A DNA stretch of 10,297 nt, from contig JAQGLP010000387.1 in assembly GCA_028292835.1 (NCBI GenBank), positions 1-10,297 on the forward strand, in the 5' to 3' direction. The notes under the pieces were generated by a model. That model ran no database searches. It saw only the letters and a program-made list of their open reading frames with translations, and was not told the DNA's origin. This document shows, in pieces, positions 1 through 6,019 of the stretch (positions are counted from its first letter, which is position 1; each line of letters begins with the position of its first letter). The translations under genes were made by a program, and so were the position numbers. This DNA is from Variovorax sp. GTDB taxonomy: Bacteria; Pseudomonadota; Gammaproteobacteria; Burkholderiales; Burkholderiaceae_C.

Positions 1-82
1 GGTGGCCGTCGAGCGCGGCGGCGATGCCGGCGGCCGTCTGCGCCAGCGCCGGTGTCGACATCAGGAGGCGCAGCGGCGCCAT
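1..82 (-). CDS. Start of an unidentified gene (partial, cut by left edge)
   Basis: Only 27 codons are visible from an ATG at 82 to the window edge: MAPLRLLMSTPALAQTAAG and then IAAALDGH. The pattern, a short strand (LRLLMS) followed by a helix, could be the first unit of a Rossmann-type enzyme such as a D-2-hydroxyacid dehydrogenase, but this is too little to name a family. An in-frame GTG at 100 would overlap the receptor C stop as GTGA and add six residues; an internal ATG at 61 is also possible. The ribosome binding site is weak for all three. The 14 bp gap to receptor C and the same strand make it part of the same operon. That it is a real gene is likely from the context; its function is unknown. 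Confidence 0.5.
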   Translation of the reverse strand, partial: MAPLRLLMSTPALAQTAAGIAAALDGH

Positions 83-96
83 GCGATCGCCTGCGT

Positions 97-1083
97 TCAC
101 TCCGCGGTCGCGCCCGATTCGCGCACGATGAGCTTCCATTTCTCGTATTCCTCGTGCGTGAACCGCCCGAATTGCTCGGGAGTGCCGCCAACGGGGTCCG
201 CGCCTTCGCGGACCATCTGGGCCTCCAGCGAGGGGAGGGTGTCGTTGACCGACCTGTTGAGGAGCGCGATCGCCGTCGCCGGCGTTCCCCTGGGCGCGAA
301 AAAGCCGAACCACGAGCCGGCCGCAAAGCCGGGGAAACCTTTTTCCGCGATGGTCGGCACGTCCGGCATCGAGCGCGAGCGCTTGACGCTGCTGACGGCG
401 ATGGCGCGCAGCCGGCCGGCCTGGATCTGCGAGATCACCGAGGGGATGGTCGCGAACATGAACTGGAGGCGGCCGGCCAGCAGGTCGGTCAGCGCATTGG
501 CGCCCTTGTACGGGATGTGGAGGGTGTCGGCGCCGATGCGTTTGCTGAGCATGAAACTCGACAGGTGCGAGGATGTGCCAACCCCGGTCGAACCATAGCT
601 GAGCTTGCCGGGGTGGGCCTTGGCGTAGGCGATGAATTCTTCCAGCGTCTTCGCCGGCATCTCGGGGTTCACGACCAGCACGTTGGGCACATCCGCGATC
701 TGCACCACCGGCACCAGATCGGTGAGCGGGTCGTAGGACAGGTTTTTATAGAGCGTCTGGTTGACCGCCATCGGTCCCACGGAGTTGACGATCAGCGTAT
801 AGCCGTCGGGTGGTGCACGGACGACGAATTCGGTCCCGATGTTGCCGCCACCGCCCGGCTTGTTGTCGATCACGAAAGGCTGCTTGAGCTTCTCGGACAG
901 CCGCTGCGTCACCGCGCGCGCCAGGATGTCGGTGGTGCCGCCGGCGGTGAAGGCGACGACCACCCGTACGGGCTTCGACGGGTAGCTTTGCGCCTGTACG
1001 GTGGCACTGAGGCCCCAGCCGGCTGCGATCGCTGCGAGCATGGCGCTTCCCAGGAGCCGGCGCGGGGATGGAAATGGTCGCAT
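97..1083 (-). CDS. Bug-family TTT periplasmic substrate-binding protein (receptor C)
   Basis: A 328-residue periplasmic carboxylate receptor of the Bug/TctC family. The N-terminus has basic residues PRRLLG, a hydrophobic core and a likely signal peptidase I site VQA|Q at residue 31, giving a mature start QSYPSKPVRVVVAFTAGG. Hallmarks include DNKPGGGGNIGTEFV, APPDGYTLIVNSVGPMAVN, AHPGKLSYGSTGVGTSSH, IPYKGANALTDLLAGRLQF, MPDVPTIAEKGFPGFA and a C-terminal EYEKWKLIVRESG. The start at 1083 is supported by the signal peptide and an AAAGGG about six bases upstream; an ATG at 1152 would overlap the OCD gene and add a leader that lacks signal-peptide character. It is the third Bug receptor in the row and lies 28 bp after the OCD gene. 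Receptor and ligand classes differ from A and B, since the ligand-loop residues after PDGYTL are different in each. Confidence 0.93.
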   Translation of the reverse strand: MRPFPSPRRLLGSAMLAAIAAGWGLSATVQAQSYPSKPVRVVVAFTAGGTTDILARAVTQRLSEKLKQPFVIDNKPGGGGNIGTEFVVRAPPDGYTLIVNSVGPMAVNQTLYKNLSYDPLTDLVPVVQIADVPNVLVVNPEMPAKTLEEFIAYAKAHPGKLSYGSTGVGTSSHLSSFMLSKRIGADTLHIPYKGANALTDLLAGRLQFMFATIPSVISQIQAGRLRAIAVSSVKRSRSMPDVPTIAEKGFPGFAAGSWFGFFAPRGTPATAIALLNRSVNDTLPSLEAQMVREGADPVGGTPEQFGRFTHEEYEKWKLIVRESGATAE

Positions 1084-1111
1084 CGTTTGCCCTTTGTCCT
1101 TTTGTATTTCT

Positions 1112-2074
1112 CTAGCCGCCGAAGGGCAGTAGCACGCCCACGCCCTGCGCACGCGCCAGAGTCAGGACGCGCGCGCCGGTATAGATGTCCTGCAGGGCCA
1201 TGCCGTGCGACTCGAAAAGCGTCACCTGTTCGTCGTGGCTGCGGCCCGGCCAGCGCCCGATCAGCACTTCGCCCAGATCGGCGATGTTTTCCCAATAGAG
1301 CAGACCGTTCTCGAAAGCCGGCAGCAGGTCGCCGCTCTCGCCTTGCGCGACTTCACGCGAATCCACCACGAGTACATCGGCCCGGCGCACGGTGGCTAGG
1401 TCGATTTCGCGACGGTCGAGCGCATTGGCGCCGGTGGCAGCGATGAACTGGCCCGGCTCGATCCAGCGTCCGTCGAACACCGGCTCGCTCGCCCGCGTCA
1501 TGGCGATGACCATGTCGGAGCCTCGCACCGTCGCCTCGCGGGAGGGCGACGGGCGGACCGGAATGCCCAGGCGCGTCTCCATCGCCGTGCAAAAAGCAGC
1601 CAGCCGCGAAGCGTCGCGTCCGAAGACCTTGACTTCCTGTACGCCGCGCACCGCGCACACGCCTTCGAGTTGCGTCACGGCATGCCTTCCGGAACCGAAC
1701 AAGCCCACCACCCGTGCGTCCTTGCGCGCCAGGGCACGCGCCGCGACGCCGGTCGCAGCGCCGGTGCGAATCTGGCTCAGCGCGTCGGATTCGATGATCG
1801 CCTCCAGGTGACCCTGCTCGCGGTTGATCAGGTGCAACAGCGAAGTGCGCGACTTGTCGGGCTGGAGGTAGTAGGCCTTGTAGCCCACCAGATTGAGGTC
1901 CGGTGCGCCGCCCTGCAGGATGTGGAGGTGCCCGCCCGGCAGGCGCGTGCGACGCCGGGGAATGTCGAAGGCCTGGCCCCGGGCGCGGGCGCTGAAGGCG
2001 CGCTCAACCTCCTCGACAGCGTCGGGCATGGAGAGCAGCCGGCGCACAGCCGCTTCGTCGATGAAGAGTGCCAT
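1112..2074 (-). CDS. Ornithine cyclodeaminase/mu-crystallin family protein
   Basis: A 320-residue NAD(P)-binding protein of the OCD/mu-crystallin family, which includes ornithine cyclodeaminase, alanine dehydrogenase of the archaeal type, ketimine and iminosuccinate reductases, and EutC. The N-terminal part has the usual MALFIDEAAVRRLLSMPDAV start. The substrate-side residues are Lys66 in LVGYKAYYL and Arg103 in QIRTGAATGVAARALAR, and the Rossmann motif is VVGLFGSGRHA (122-132). Here the common Gln of G-x-G-x-Q-A is His131. Further family segments are VFGRDASRLAAFC and FIAATGANALDRREIDLATV. The length is normal. The ATG at 2074 is 13 bp after the preceding stop and begins at the family's usual N-terminus; longer starts overlap the upstream gene and are not supported. 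The ribosome binding site is weak, in line with coupled translation. It probably reduces an imine or a 2-oxo acid with an amine, or cyclises an amino acid; the substrate is unknown. Confidence 0.88.
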   Translation of the reverse strand: MALFIDEAAVRRLLSMPDAVEEVERAFSARARGQAFDIPRRRTRLPGGHLHILQGGAPDLNLVGYKAYYLQPDKSRTSLLHLINREQGHLEAIIESDALSQIRTGAATGVAARALARKDARVVGLFGSGRHAVTQLEGVCAVRGVQEVKVFGRDASRLAAFCTAMETRLGIPVRPSPSREATVRGSDMVIAMTRASEPVFDGRWIEPGQFIAATGANALDRREIDLATVRRADVLVVDSREVAQGESGDLLPAFENGLLYWENIADLGEVLIGRWPGRSHDEQVTLFESHGMALQDIYTGARVLTLARAQGVGVLLPFGG

Positions 2075-2087
2075 GTGGGTTCTCGGT

Positions 2088-2816
2088 TCAGTTCGGTGAC
2101 GCAAGCAGACTGCCTGCGCCGGGCACCGCATCGCGCACGCCGATGCTGCGAAGCGCGCTCCACATCATGGCCGATGCGCTCGAAACAACGGGTTTGCCGA
2201 GATCGCGTTCCAGGAAATCGATGGCGCCGACAGTGGGCATGCCCACGCCGCTCAGGAACACCGCCTGGGCCTGCGGCACGTCGACCTGGCGGCCGAGCGC
2301 ATAGGCGCGTTCCTCCGACTCGTCGTAGATGTTCGAAACGTTGGGCAGCTGGCCGTGGGACACCACCGAAAAGCCATGCGACTCCAGATGCGCCTTGCCT
2401 TGGCGCGTGGTGGCCGCGTCGTAGGGCGTGCCGTAGGCGACGCGCTCCACGCCGAGGTGACGCAGCGCCTCGACCACGGTGGCGAACGCGGTGAGAAAGC
2501 GGATGCCATGCCGTCCCTCGATGCGCGCGACCAGCGCGGCCTCTCCTTCCTTGCCCAGCGTATAGCTGGTCGCGGTGTGCGCCATCACGATCACGCCGGG
2601 ATTGACCATCGCCAGCAGCGCCGCGTTGTCGTCGAGGTGGGCAATCTGCGTGCGGTTGCGTTCTTCCTGCCCGGCGTGCACGCCGGTGGTTCCGTGCGCC
2701 ACCATGCGCGTGAAGTGCAGCGAGACGCCGCGCGGTGCCAAGTGCATCATTTCGGGTTCGACCGTCGGGTTGCCCGGCGGCACCAGGAAGCCGATGCGTC
2801 CACGCCATCCCATCAT
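2088..2816 (-). CDS. Maleate isomerase/arylmalonate decarboxylase-family protein without cysteines
   Basis: A 242-residue cytoplasmic protein of the Asp/Glu racemase superfamily, in the branch of maleate cis-trans isomerase, arylmalonate decarboxylase (AMDase) and EutA. Supporting segments are GRIGFLVPPGNPTVEPE (6-22), LAPRGVSLHFTRM, MVNPGVIVMAHTATSYTLG (70-88), TAFATVVEALRHLGVERVAYGTPY (first 20 residues span about 109-128), FLSGVGMPTVGAIDFLE (187-203) and LGKPVVSSASAMMW (206-219). Known isomerases use two catalytic Cys, and AMDase uses one on the second half (L-S-C-G-G). Here the aligned positions are His80 and Gly190, and no Cys occurs anywhere in the protein. The chemistry must therefore differ, or the protein is non-catalytic. 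The start at 2816 is set by a good ribosome binding site and overlaps the hydrolase stop (ATGA). The OCD-family gene follows after 13 bp. The fold call is firm; the activity is unknown. Confidence 0.85.
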   Translation of the reverse strand: MMGWRGRIGFLVPPGNPTVEPEMMHLAPRGVSLHFTRMVAHGTTGVHAGQEERNRTQIAHLDDNAALLAMVNPGVIVMAHTATSYTLGKEGEAALVARIEGRHGIRFLTAFATVVEALRHLGVERVAYGTPYDAATTRQGKAHLESHGFSVVSHGQLPNVSNIYDESEERAYALGRQVDVPQAQAVFLSGVGMPTVGAIDFLERDLGKPVVSSASAMMWSALRSIGVRDAVPGAGSLLASPN

Positions 2817-3652
2817 GTCGGGATCTCCTTGATAAAGCCGCGCACCAGAGCCGCGCATTCGTCGGGGTGCGTGGCCGCCACGTGATATGAATCCGCCTCG
2901 ATTTTGCGCAGCACCGAACGGGGAATGCGCCGCTGCCAGCGCTGGACTTCTTCCGCGGGCTGGCGCTGGTTGAACTCGCCGGGCGGCGCGGGTCGCACGG
3001 TGGCGATGACCAGCACCGGGCACGCGATGCGCTCGAGATGCTCGGGCTCGTGCAGGTCGGGCAGCATCCGGAAACAGGCCTTGACCGTGGCCGCAGGCGC
3101 CTGGCCCATGAAAGCGGCCCACCACTCCATCGCTTCCGGGGCCAGGGCCGTGCCCATGCGTCCCGGCATGGTGCTGCGGGCCCAGCCTTCGACTCCCGTC
3201 CGCTCCACCAGGTCGATCCAGGTCTCGACCCAGGCTCCGAGCGCATGACCGGGCGAAATGAGCACACCGGCCAGCGTCAGCGATGCCAGCCAGGGGGGCT
3301 GTCGCTGCGCCAGCTCGAGGGCGACCTGGGCGCCCAGTTTGGTTCCGACGACGTGGACCCGGGGCAGGCGCAGTGCGGCGACGAGCGCGGCGATGTCATC
3401 GGCCAGCATGGGACGGCTCAGCGCAGCGCCCTCGGCCAGCGGCGACGAACCTCCGTAGCCGCGCAGATCGGGCCGCAGCACGCGAAAGTCTCGGGCCAGG
3501 GACGGCACCCACGTGCGAAAGGCATCTCCGGTTTCGGCGATGCCGTGCAGCAGCATCACGGTGGCGGGCTCGGTCCAGCCGTCGGTGAAATCGTTCAGCC
3601 GCCAGGCCAGCTCCACACCGGGCGCGACCGTGGTCTTGCCGGCTTCGCTCAT
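2813..3652 (-). CDS. Alpha/beta hydrolase-fold protein with Lys at the nucleophile position
   Basis: A 279-residue alpha/beta hydrolase-fold protein. The oxyanion-hole segment VMLLHGIAETGD (32-43), VLRPDLRGYGGSSP (58-71) and the His-containing C-terminal part DSYHVAATHPDECA (His257) are all in place. The nucleophile elbow, however, reads VVGTKLGAQVALE: Lys105 (AAA, 3340-3338) stands where the family has Ser in G-x-S-x-G. The usual acid after the sixth strand is also not obvious (CPVLVIATVRPAPPGEF). Either it is a non-hydrolytic member (lyase-, isomerase- or partner-like) or Lys takes part in a different mechanism. The ATG at 3652 overlaps the receptor B stop as ATGA, and a GGGGA lies about seven bases upstream. 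The frame is open further upstream, but that part is out of frame inside receptor B and carries no family signal. The stop overlaps the next start by four bases. There is no signal peptide. The fold is sure; the function is not known. Confidence 0.85.
   Translation of the reverse strand: MSEAGKTTVAPGVELAWRLNDFTDGWTEPATVMLLHGIAETGDAFRTWVPSLARDFRVLRPDLRGYGGSSPLAEGAALSRPMLADDIAALVAALRLPRVHVVGTKLGAQVALELAQRQPPWLASLTLAGVLISPGHALGAWVETWIDLVERTGVEGWARSTMPGRMGTALAPEAMEWWAAFMGQAPAATVKACFRMLPDLHEPEHLERIACPVLVIATVRPAPPGEFNQRQPAEEVQRWQRRIPRSVLRKIEADSYHVAATHPDECAALVRGFIKEIPT
2817..2830 (-). promoter_or_regulatory. Ribosome binding site deciding the maleate isomerase-like start
   Basis: AAGGAG at 2830-2825 on the minus strand lies inside the last codons of the hydrolase gene. 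It is eight bases before the first ATG (2816) and eleven before the adjacent second ATG (2813). The first is preferred and produces an ATGA overlap with the upstream stop. Confidence 0.65.
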
Positions 3653-4614
3653 TCCTGAATCCCCGAGGCGCGCACGACCTTGCCCCATTTCTCGATTTCG
3701 GCGTTGGTCAGCGCGGCGAGGTCCTTGCCCGGCAGCCCGCGCGGATAGATGCTCTGCTCGAGGAGCTGCCGAACCACATCCGGATCCTTCGATGCTTCGA
3801 CGAAAGCCCGTTCCAGCCGGGCCACCACATCGACGGGCATTCCGGCCGGGCCCGCGATGCCCATCCAATAGGAGGTTTCATAGCTGGGGTAACCCAGTTC
3901 GGCCACGGTCGGTACGTTGGGGAGTTCGGGCATGCGCGCCTTGCTCGTGACGGCCAGCACCTTGAGCCTGCCGTCCTTGATGACTTCACTGGTGGTGGCG
4001 TAGGCCTCGATCTTCACGTCCACACGGCCGGCGATCAGGTCCATCTTGGCCGGACCGGTGCCCTTGTAGGCCACGTGAACCATGTCCAGACCGGCTTCGT
4101 TTGCAAGCAGTGCCATCGACAGGTGCGGCCAAGTGCCGTTGCCGGCCGACGAGTAGTTGACCTTGCCGGGATGGGCCTTGGCGTACTTCACGAACTCCGG
4201 AAAGGTGCTGTACGGCTTGGCGGACTGCGCGACCACCACGCCCGGGTGATCCGCCATCAGCGCGATCGGCGTGAAGCTTTTCAGCGTGTCGTAGGGCAAT
4301 TTCTTCATGAGCGAGGCGTTGACGGCAAAGGCCGTCTGGGTGACCAGCAGCGTGTAGCCGTCCGGCGGCGACTTGGCAACGATGTCGCTGCCGAGGATGC
4401 TACCGGCACCGCCCTTGTTGTCGATGACGATCGCCTGGCCGAGCAGCTGCTGCGCCTTGAGCGCCACGATGCGCGCCACGACATCGGTCGAGCCTCCGGG
4501 CGGAAACGGCACGACGAGCCGGATGGGCCGGTCGGGGTAGGCGGCATGCGCCAGCGCCAGTCCGCTCAGGGCCAGCGCAGCACAGGCGGCACGAAGGGTT
4601 GTCAGAAAATTCAT
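3649..4614 (-). CDS. Bug-family TTT periplasmic substrate-binding protein (receptor B)
   Basis: A 321-residue periplasmic carboxylate receptor of the Bug/TctC family. The signal peptide starts MNFLTTLRAACAALALSG, with a likely cleavage site AHA|A near residue 24, giving a mature start AYPDRPIRLVVPFPPGG. Later hallmarks are DNKGGAGSILGSDIVA, SPPDGYTLLVTQTAFAVN, KAHPGKVNYSSAGNGTWPH, VAYKGTGPAKMDLIAGRVDV, LPNVPTVAELGYPSYE and IEKWGKVVRASGI. The length is typical. It lies 48 bp after the PrpD gene and overlaps the alpha/beta hydrolase start by four bases (ATGA), so the two are translationally coupled. Compared with receptor C it shares the HPGK..Y and YKG segments but is clearly a diverged paralogue, implying a different ligand. 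No transporter membrane subunits are nearby. Ligand unknown. Confidence 0.93.
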   Translation of the reverse strand: MNFLTTLRAACAALALSGLALAHAAYPDRPIRLVVPFPPGGSTDVVARIVALKAQQLLGQAIVIDNKGGAGSILGSDIVAKSPPDGYTLLVTQTAFAVNASLMKKLPYDTLKSFTPIALMADHPGVVVAQSAKPYSTFPEFVKYAKAHPGKVNYSSAGNGTWPHLSMALLANEAGLDMVHVAYKGTGPAKMDLIAGRVDVKIEAYATTSEVIKDGRLKVLAVTSKARMPELPNVPTVAELGYPSYETSYWMGIAGPAGMPVDVVARLERAFVEASKDPDVVRQLLEQSIYPRGLPGKDLAALTNAEIEKWGKVVRASGIQE

Positions 4615-4662
4615 CATTGGCTCCTGGTTGTAGTCACTCGATTGCTGTGGGTCGCTCGCTAT
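4615..4662 (-). promoter_or_regulatory. Spacer with ribosome binding site before receptor B; second of two tandem ATGs favoured
   Basis: AGGAG at 4625-4621 is three bases before the ATG at 4617 and six bases before the adjacent ATG at 4614. The second spacing is the better one, so 4614 is taken as the start; the proteins would differ by one Met. The spacer has no convincing terminator or promoter. A 5-bp inverted repeat (CTGTG/CACAG) overlaps the upstream stop but has no T-run. Confidence 0.5.
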
Positions 4663-5982
4663 TCACAGATCGCGCAATTGCGCGGTCAGTACACGCACGT
4701 CGGGAAGGCTTTCGAGTTCGAGCACCGTGTCGAGCAGACGCTGCACACGCGCAGCGGGCAGCGCCGCCATCAGCCGGCGAAACTTGGCAATCGTCTTTGC
4801 CAGGGTCGGCGCGAGGTGATCCATCTCCATGCCGGCGATTTCGTAGCGCTTGCCCGCGCAAATCACTTCGATCGACACATTGGCGTCGTCGCCCGGCGGC
4901 AGAAGGTCGATGCGTTCGGCCAGTGCGAGGACTTCGCTGTCATCGGTGTGATCGAAATAGCTGTACGAGTCCACCGGCCTGCCCAACAGTGCGGCCGCGA
5001 CCGTGAAGCGAACGCTGATGCGCGCCTGCAGCGGCGTGGCGAATGGAGCCACGTTCTGGTAGCCGGGGTTGGTCAGCGTGGCGAGCGGTGCTCGAATGGC
5101 CACGCGCTCGATGCGTGCGGCATCGAGCCGGTGCTCGACCGCCAGCGTGTGCGCAAGCTGCACCGGGGTCTGCACGAAGATGCACACCGGCCTTTCCTTG
5201 TAGACCGTGTCTTCGATCAGGAAGCGCTCGCCCAGTCCGCGCACCGCCTCGGCGGCGTGTTCGGCCGTGTTCGAGAAAGCCTCGAAGAAGCCCGAACGGC
5301 CTTCGAACGCCGTGGGCGATGCCGTCGCGCCGCAGCGCGCGAGCTGCGCCGCGGAAACACCACTGCGGCAAGCCCAGCCGACGTTGAGCTTGACGTCCAT
5401 CGTGCCCGACATGAAACCCTCGCCGAAGCCCGAGGCGAACATCGCCGAGAGGCCGAGCGCATTCGCAGCCTGCGCCACCGGCAGTCGCATCAACTTCGCG
5501 GCGGCCGCTGCCGCGCCGATGGCGCCCGTCACGCCCGAAGCGCGAAAGCGCGGCAGCATGGACGGCCCGCCCAGGTAGGCGCGCGCGCCAACGTCGTAAC
5601 CCAGCACAATGCCCGCCAGCAGGGAGGCGCCTGAGGCACCGCCCTCTTCGGCAAGGGCAAGCGCGGCGGGCACCGTGACGGCGCCGGCATGCGACTTCGC
5701 CAGAAAGTCGTCGTGCGTGCAGCCGTTGACCAGCGTGGCGTTGACAAAGGCCGCGTCGATCGCCGGTCGCATCCGCACGCTGCCGATGACCGTGGCCGCG
5801 CCTTGCGTGGCGCCGGCAAACGCTTGTGCGACAGCAGGCACGGGCAGGGCACGGGCTGCGAACGCTGTGGCGAAGGCATCGAGAACGCGGCCCTTCGCCA
5901 TCGTCAAGACCTGCGCCGGAAGATCAGCGGCGTCGGTCGCGGCAATGAAGCCGGCGAGCTGAAGCGCAAGGGGTTCCGTCAT
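4663..5982 (-). CDS. MmgE/PrpD family protein (dehydratase/epimerase/decarboxylase)
   Basis: A 439-residue member of the MmgE/PrpD superfamily, which includes 2-methylcitrate dehydratase (PrpD), cis-aconitate decarboxylase and iminodisuccinate epimerase. All act on polycarboxylates by proton abstraction next to a carboxylate. The N-terminal helical domain has ALAKGRVLDAF-like spacing (around 28-37), RPAIDAAFVNATLVNG (72-87), then the active-site region CTHDDFLAKSHAGAV with His90, Asp91, Asp92 and His98, corresponding to the family's H..D(D)..HPG region. After it come LLAGIVLGYDVGARAYLG and a glycine/alanine-rich segment. The C-terminal domain carries ERVAIRAPLA and PVDSYSYFDHTDDSEV. The length is near normal (440-500). 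The start at 5982 is fixed by an excellent ribosome binding site. It is 37 bp from the FAD enzyme and 48 bp ahead of receptor B. The exact reaction cannot be assigned; it does not sit with methylcitrate synthase or PrpB, so a role in propionate metabolism is unlikely. Confidence 0.88.
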   Translation of the reverse strand: MTEPLALQLAGFIAATDAADLPAQVLTMAKGRVLDAFATAFAARALPVPAVAQAFAGATQGAATVIGSVRMRPAIDAAFVNATLVNGCTHDDFLAKSHAGAVTVPAALALAEEGGASGASLLAGIVLGYDVGARAYLGGPSMLPRFRASGVTGAIGAAAAAAKLMRLPVAQAANALGLSAMFASGFGEGFMSGTMDVKLNVGWACRSGVSAAQLARCGATASPTAFEGRSGFFEAFSNTAEHAAEAVRGLGERFLIEDTVYKERPVCIFVQTPVQLAHTLAVEHRLDAARIERVAIRAPLATLTNPGYQNVAPFATPLQARISVRFTVAAALLGRPVDSYSYFDHTDDSEVLALAERIDLLPPGDDANVSIEVICAGKRYEIAGMEMDHLAPTLAKTIAKFRRLMAALPAARVQRLLDTVLELESLPDVRVLTAQLRDL

Positions 5983-6000
5983 GCACTGTCTCCTTTTTCT
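5983..6000 (-). promoter_or_regulatory. Strong ribosome binding site that sets the MmgE/PrpD start
   Basis: AAGGAG is at 5995-5990 on the minus strand, seven bases before the ATG at 5982. The frame is open further upstream to an ATG at 6039, but that would overlap the preceding gene and add an unlikely basic leader (MSRRSCSSRTNKRRKRRQC), so 5982 is chosen. Confidence 0.75.
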
Positions 6001-6019
6001 TCTTTTGTTGGTTCGTGAA

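Noticed and set aside
52..1446. A 464-codon open frame on the plus strand opposite receptor C and the OCD gene
   Set aside because: Antisense shadow in GC-rich DNA; the minus-strand genes have clear domain motifs and this frame has none.
2817..3125. Longer N-terminus (103 residues) for the maleate isomerase-like gene
   Set aside because: The extension overlaps the hydrolase gene out of phase; the 242-residue product matches the normal family length and follows a strong ribosome binding site.
1828..3267. A 479-codon minus-strand frame overlapping the hydrolase, isomerase and OCD genes in another phase
   Set aside because: Arg/Ala/Pro-rich translation without domain motifs, and it is out of phase with three recognised genes on the same strand.
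3653..3868. Longer N-terminus (72 residues) for the alpha/beta hydrolase
   Set aside because: The extension is the out-of-phase shadow of receptor B; the ATG at 3652 forms a normal ATGA coupling and begins at the family's usual N-terminus.
4645..4668. Short inverted repeat CTGTG/CACAG near the PrpD stop as a possible terminator
   Set aside because: The stem is only 5 bp with a long loop and no T-run follows on the minus strand.
4075..5634. A 519-codon open frame on the plus strand opposite receptor B and the PrpD gene
   Set aside because: Antisense shadow of two convincing genes, low-complexity basic composition, no family motifs.
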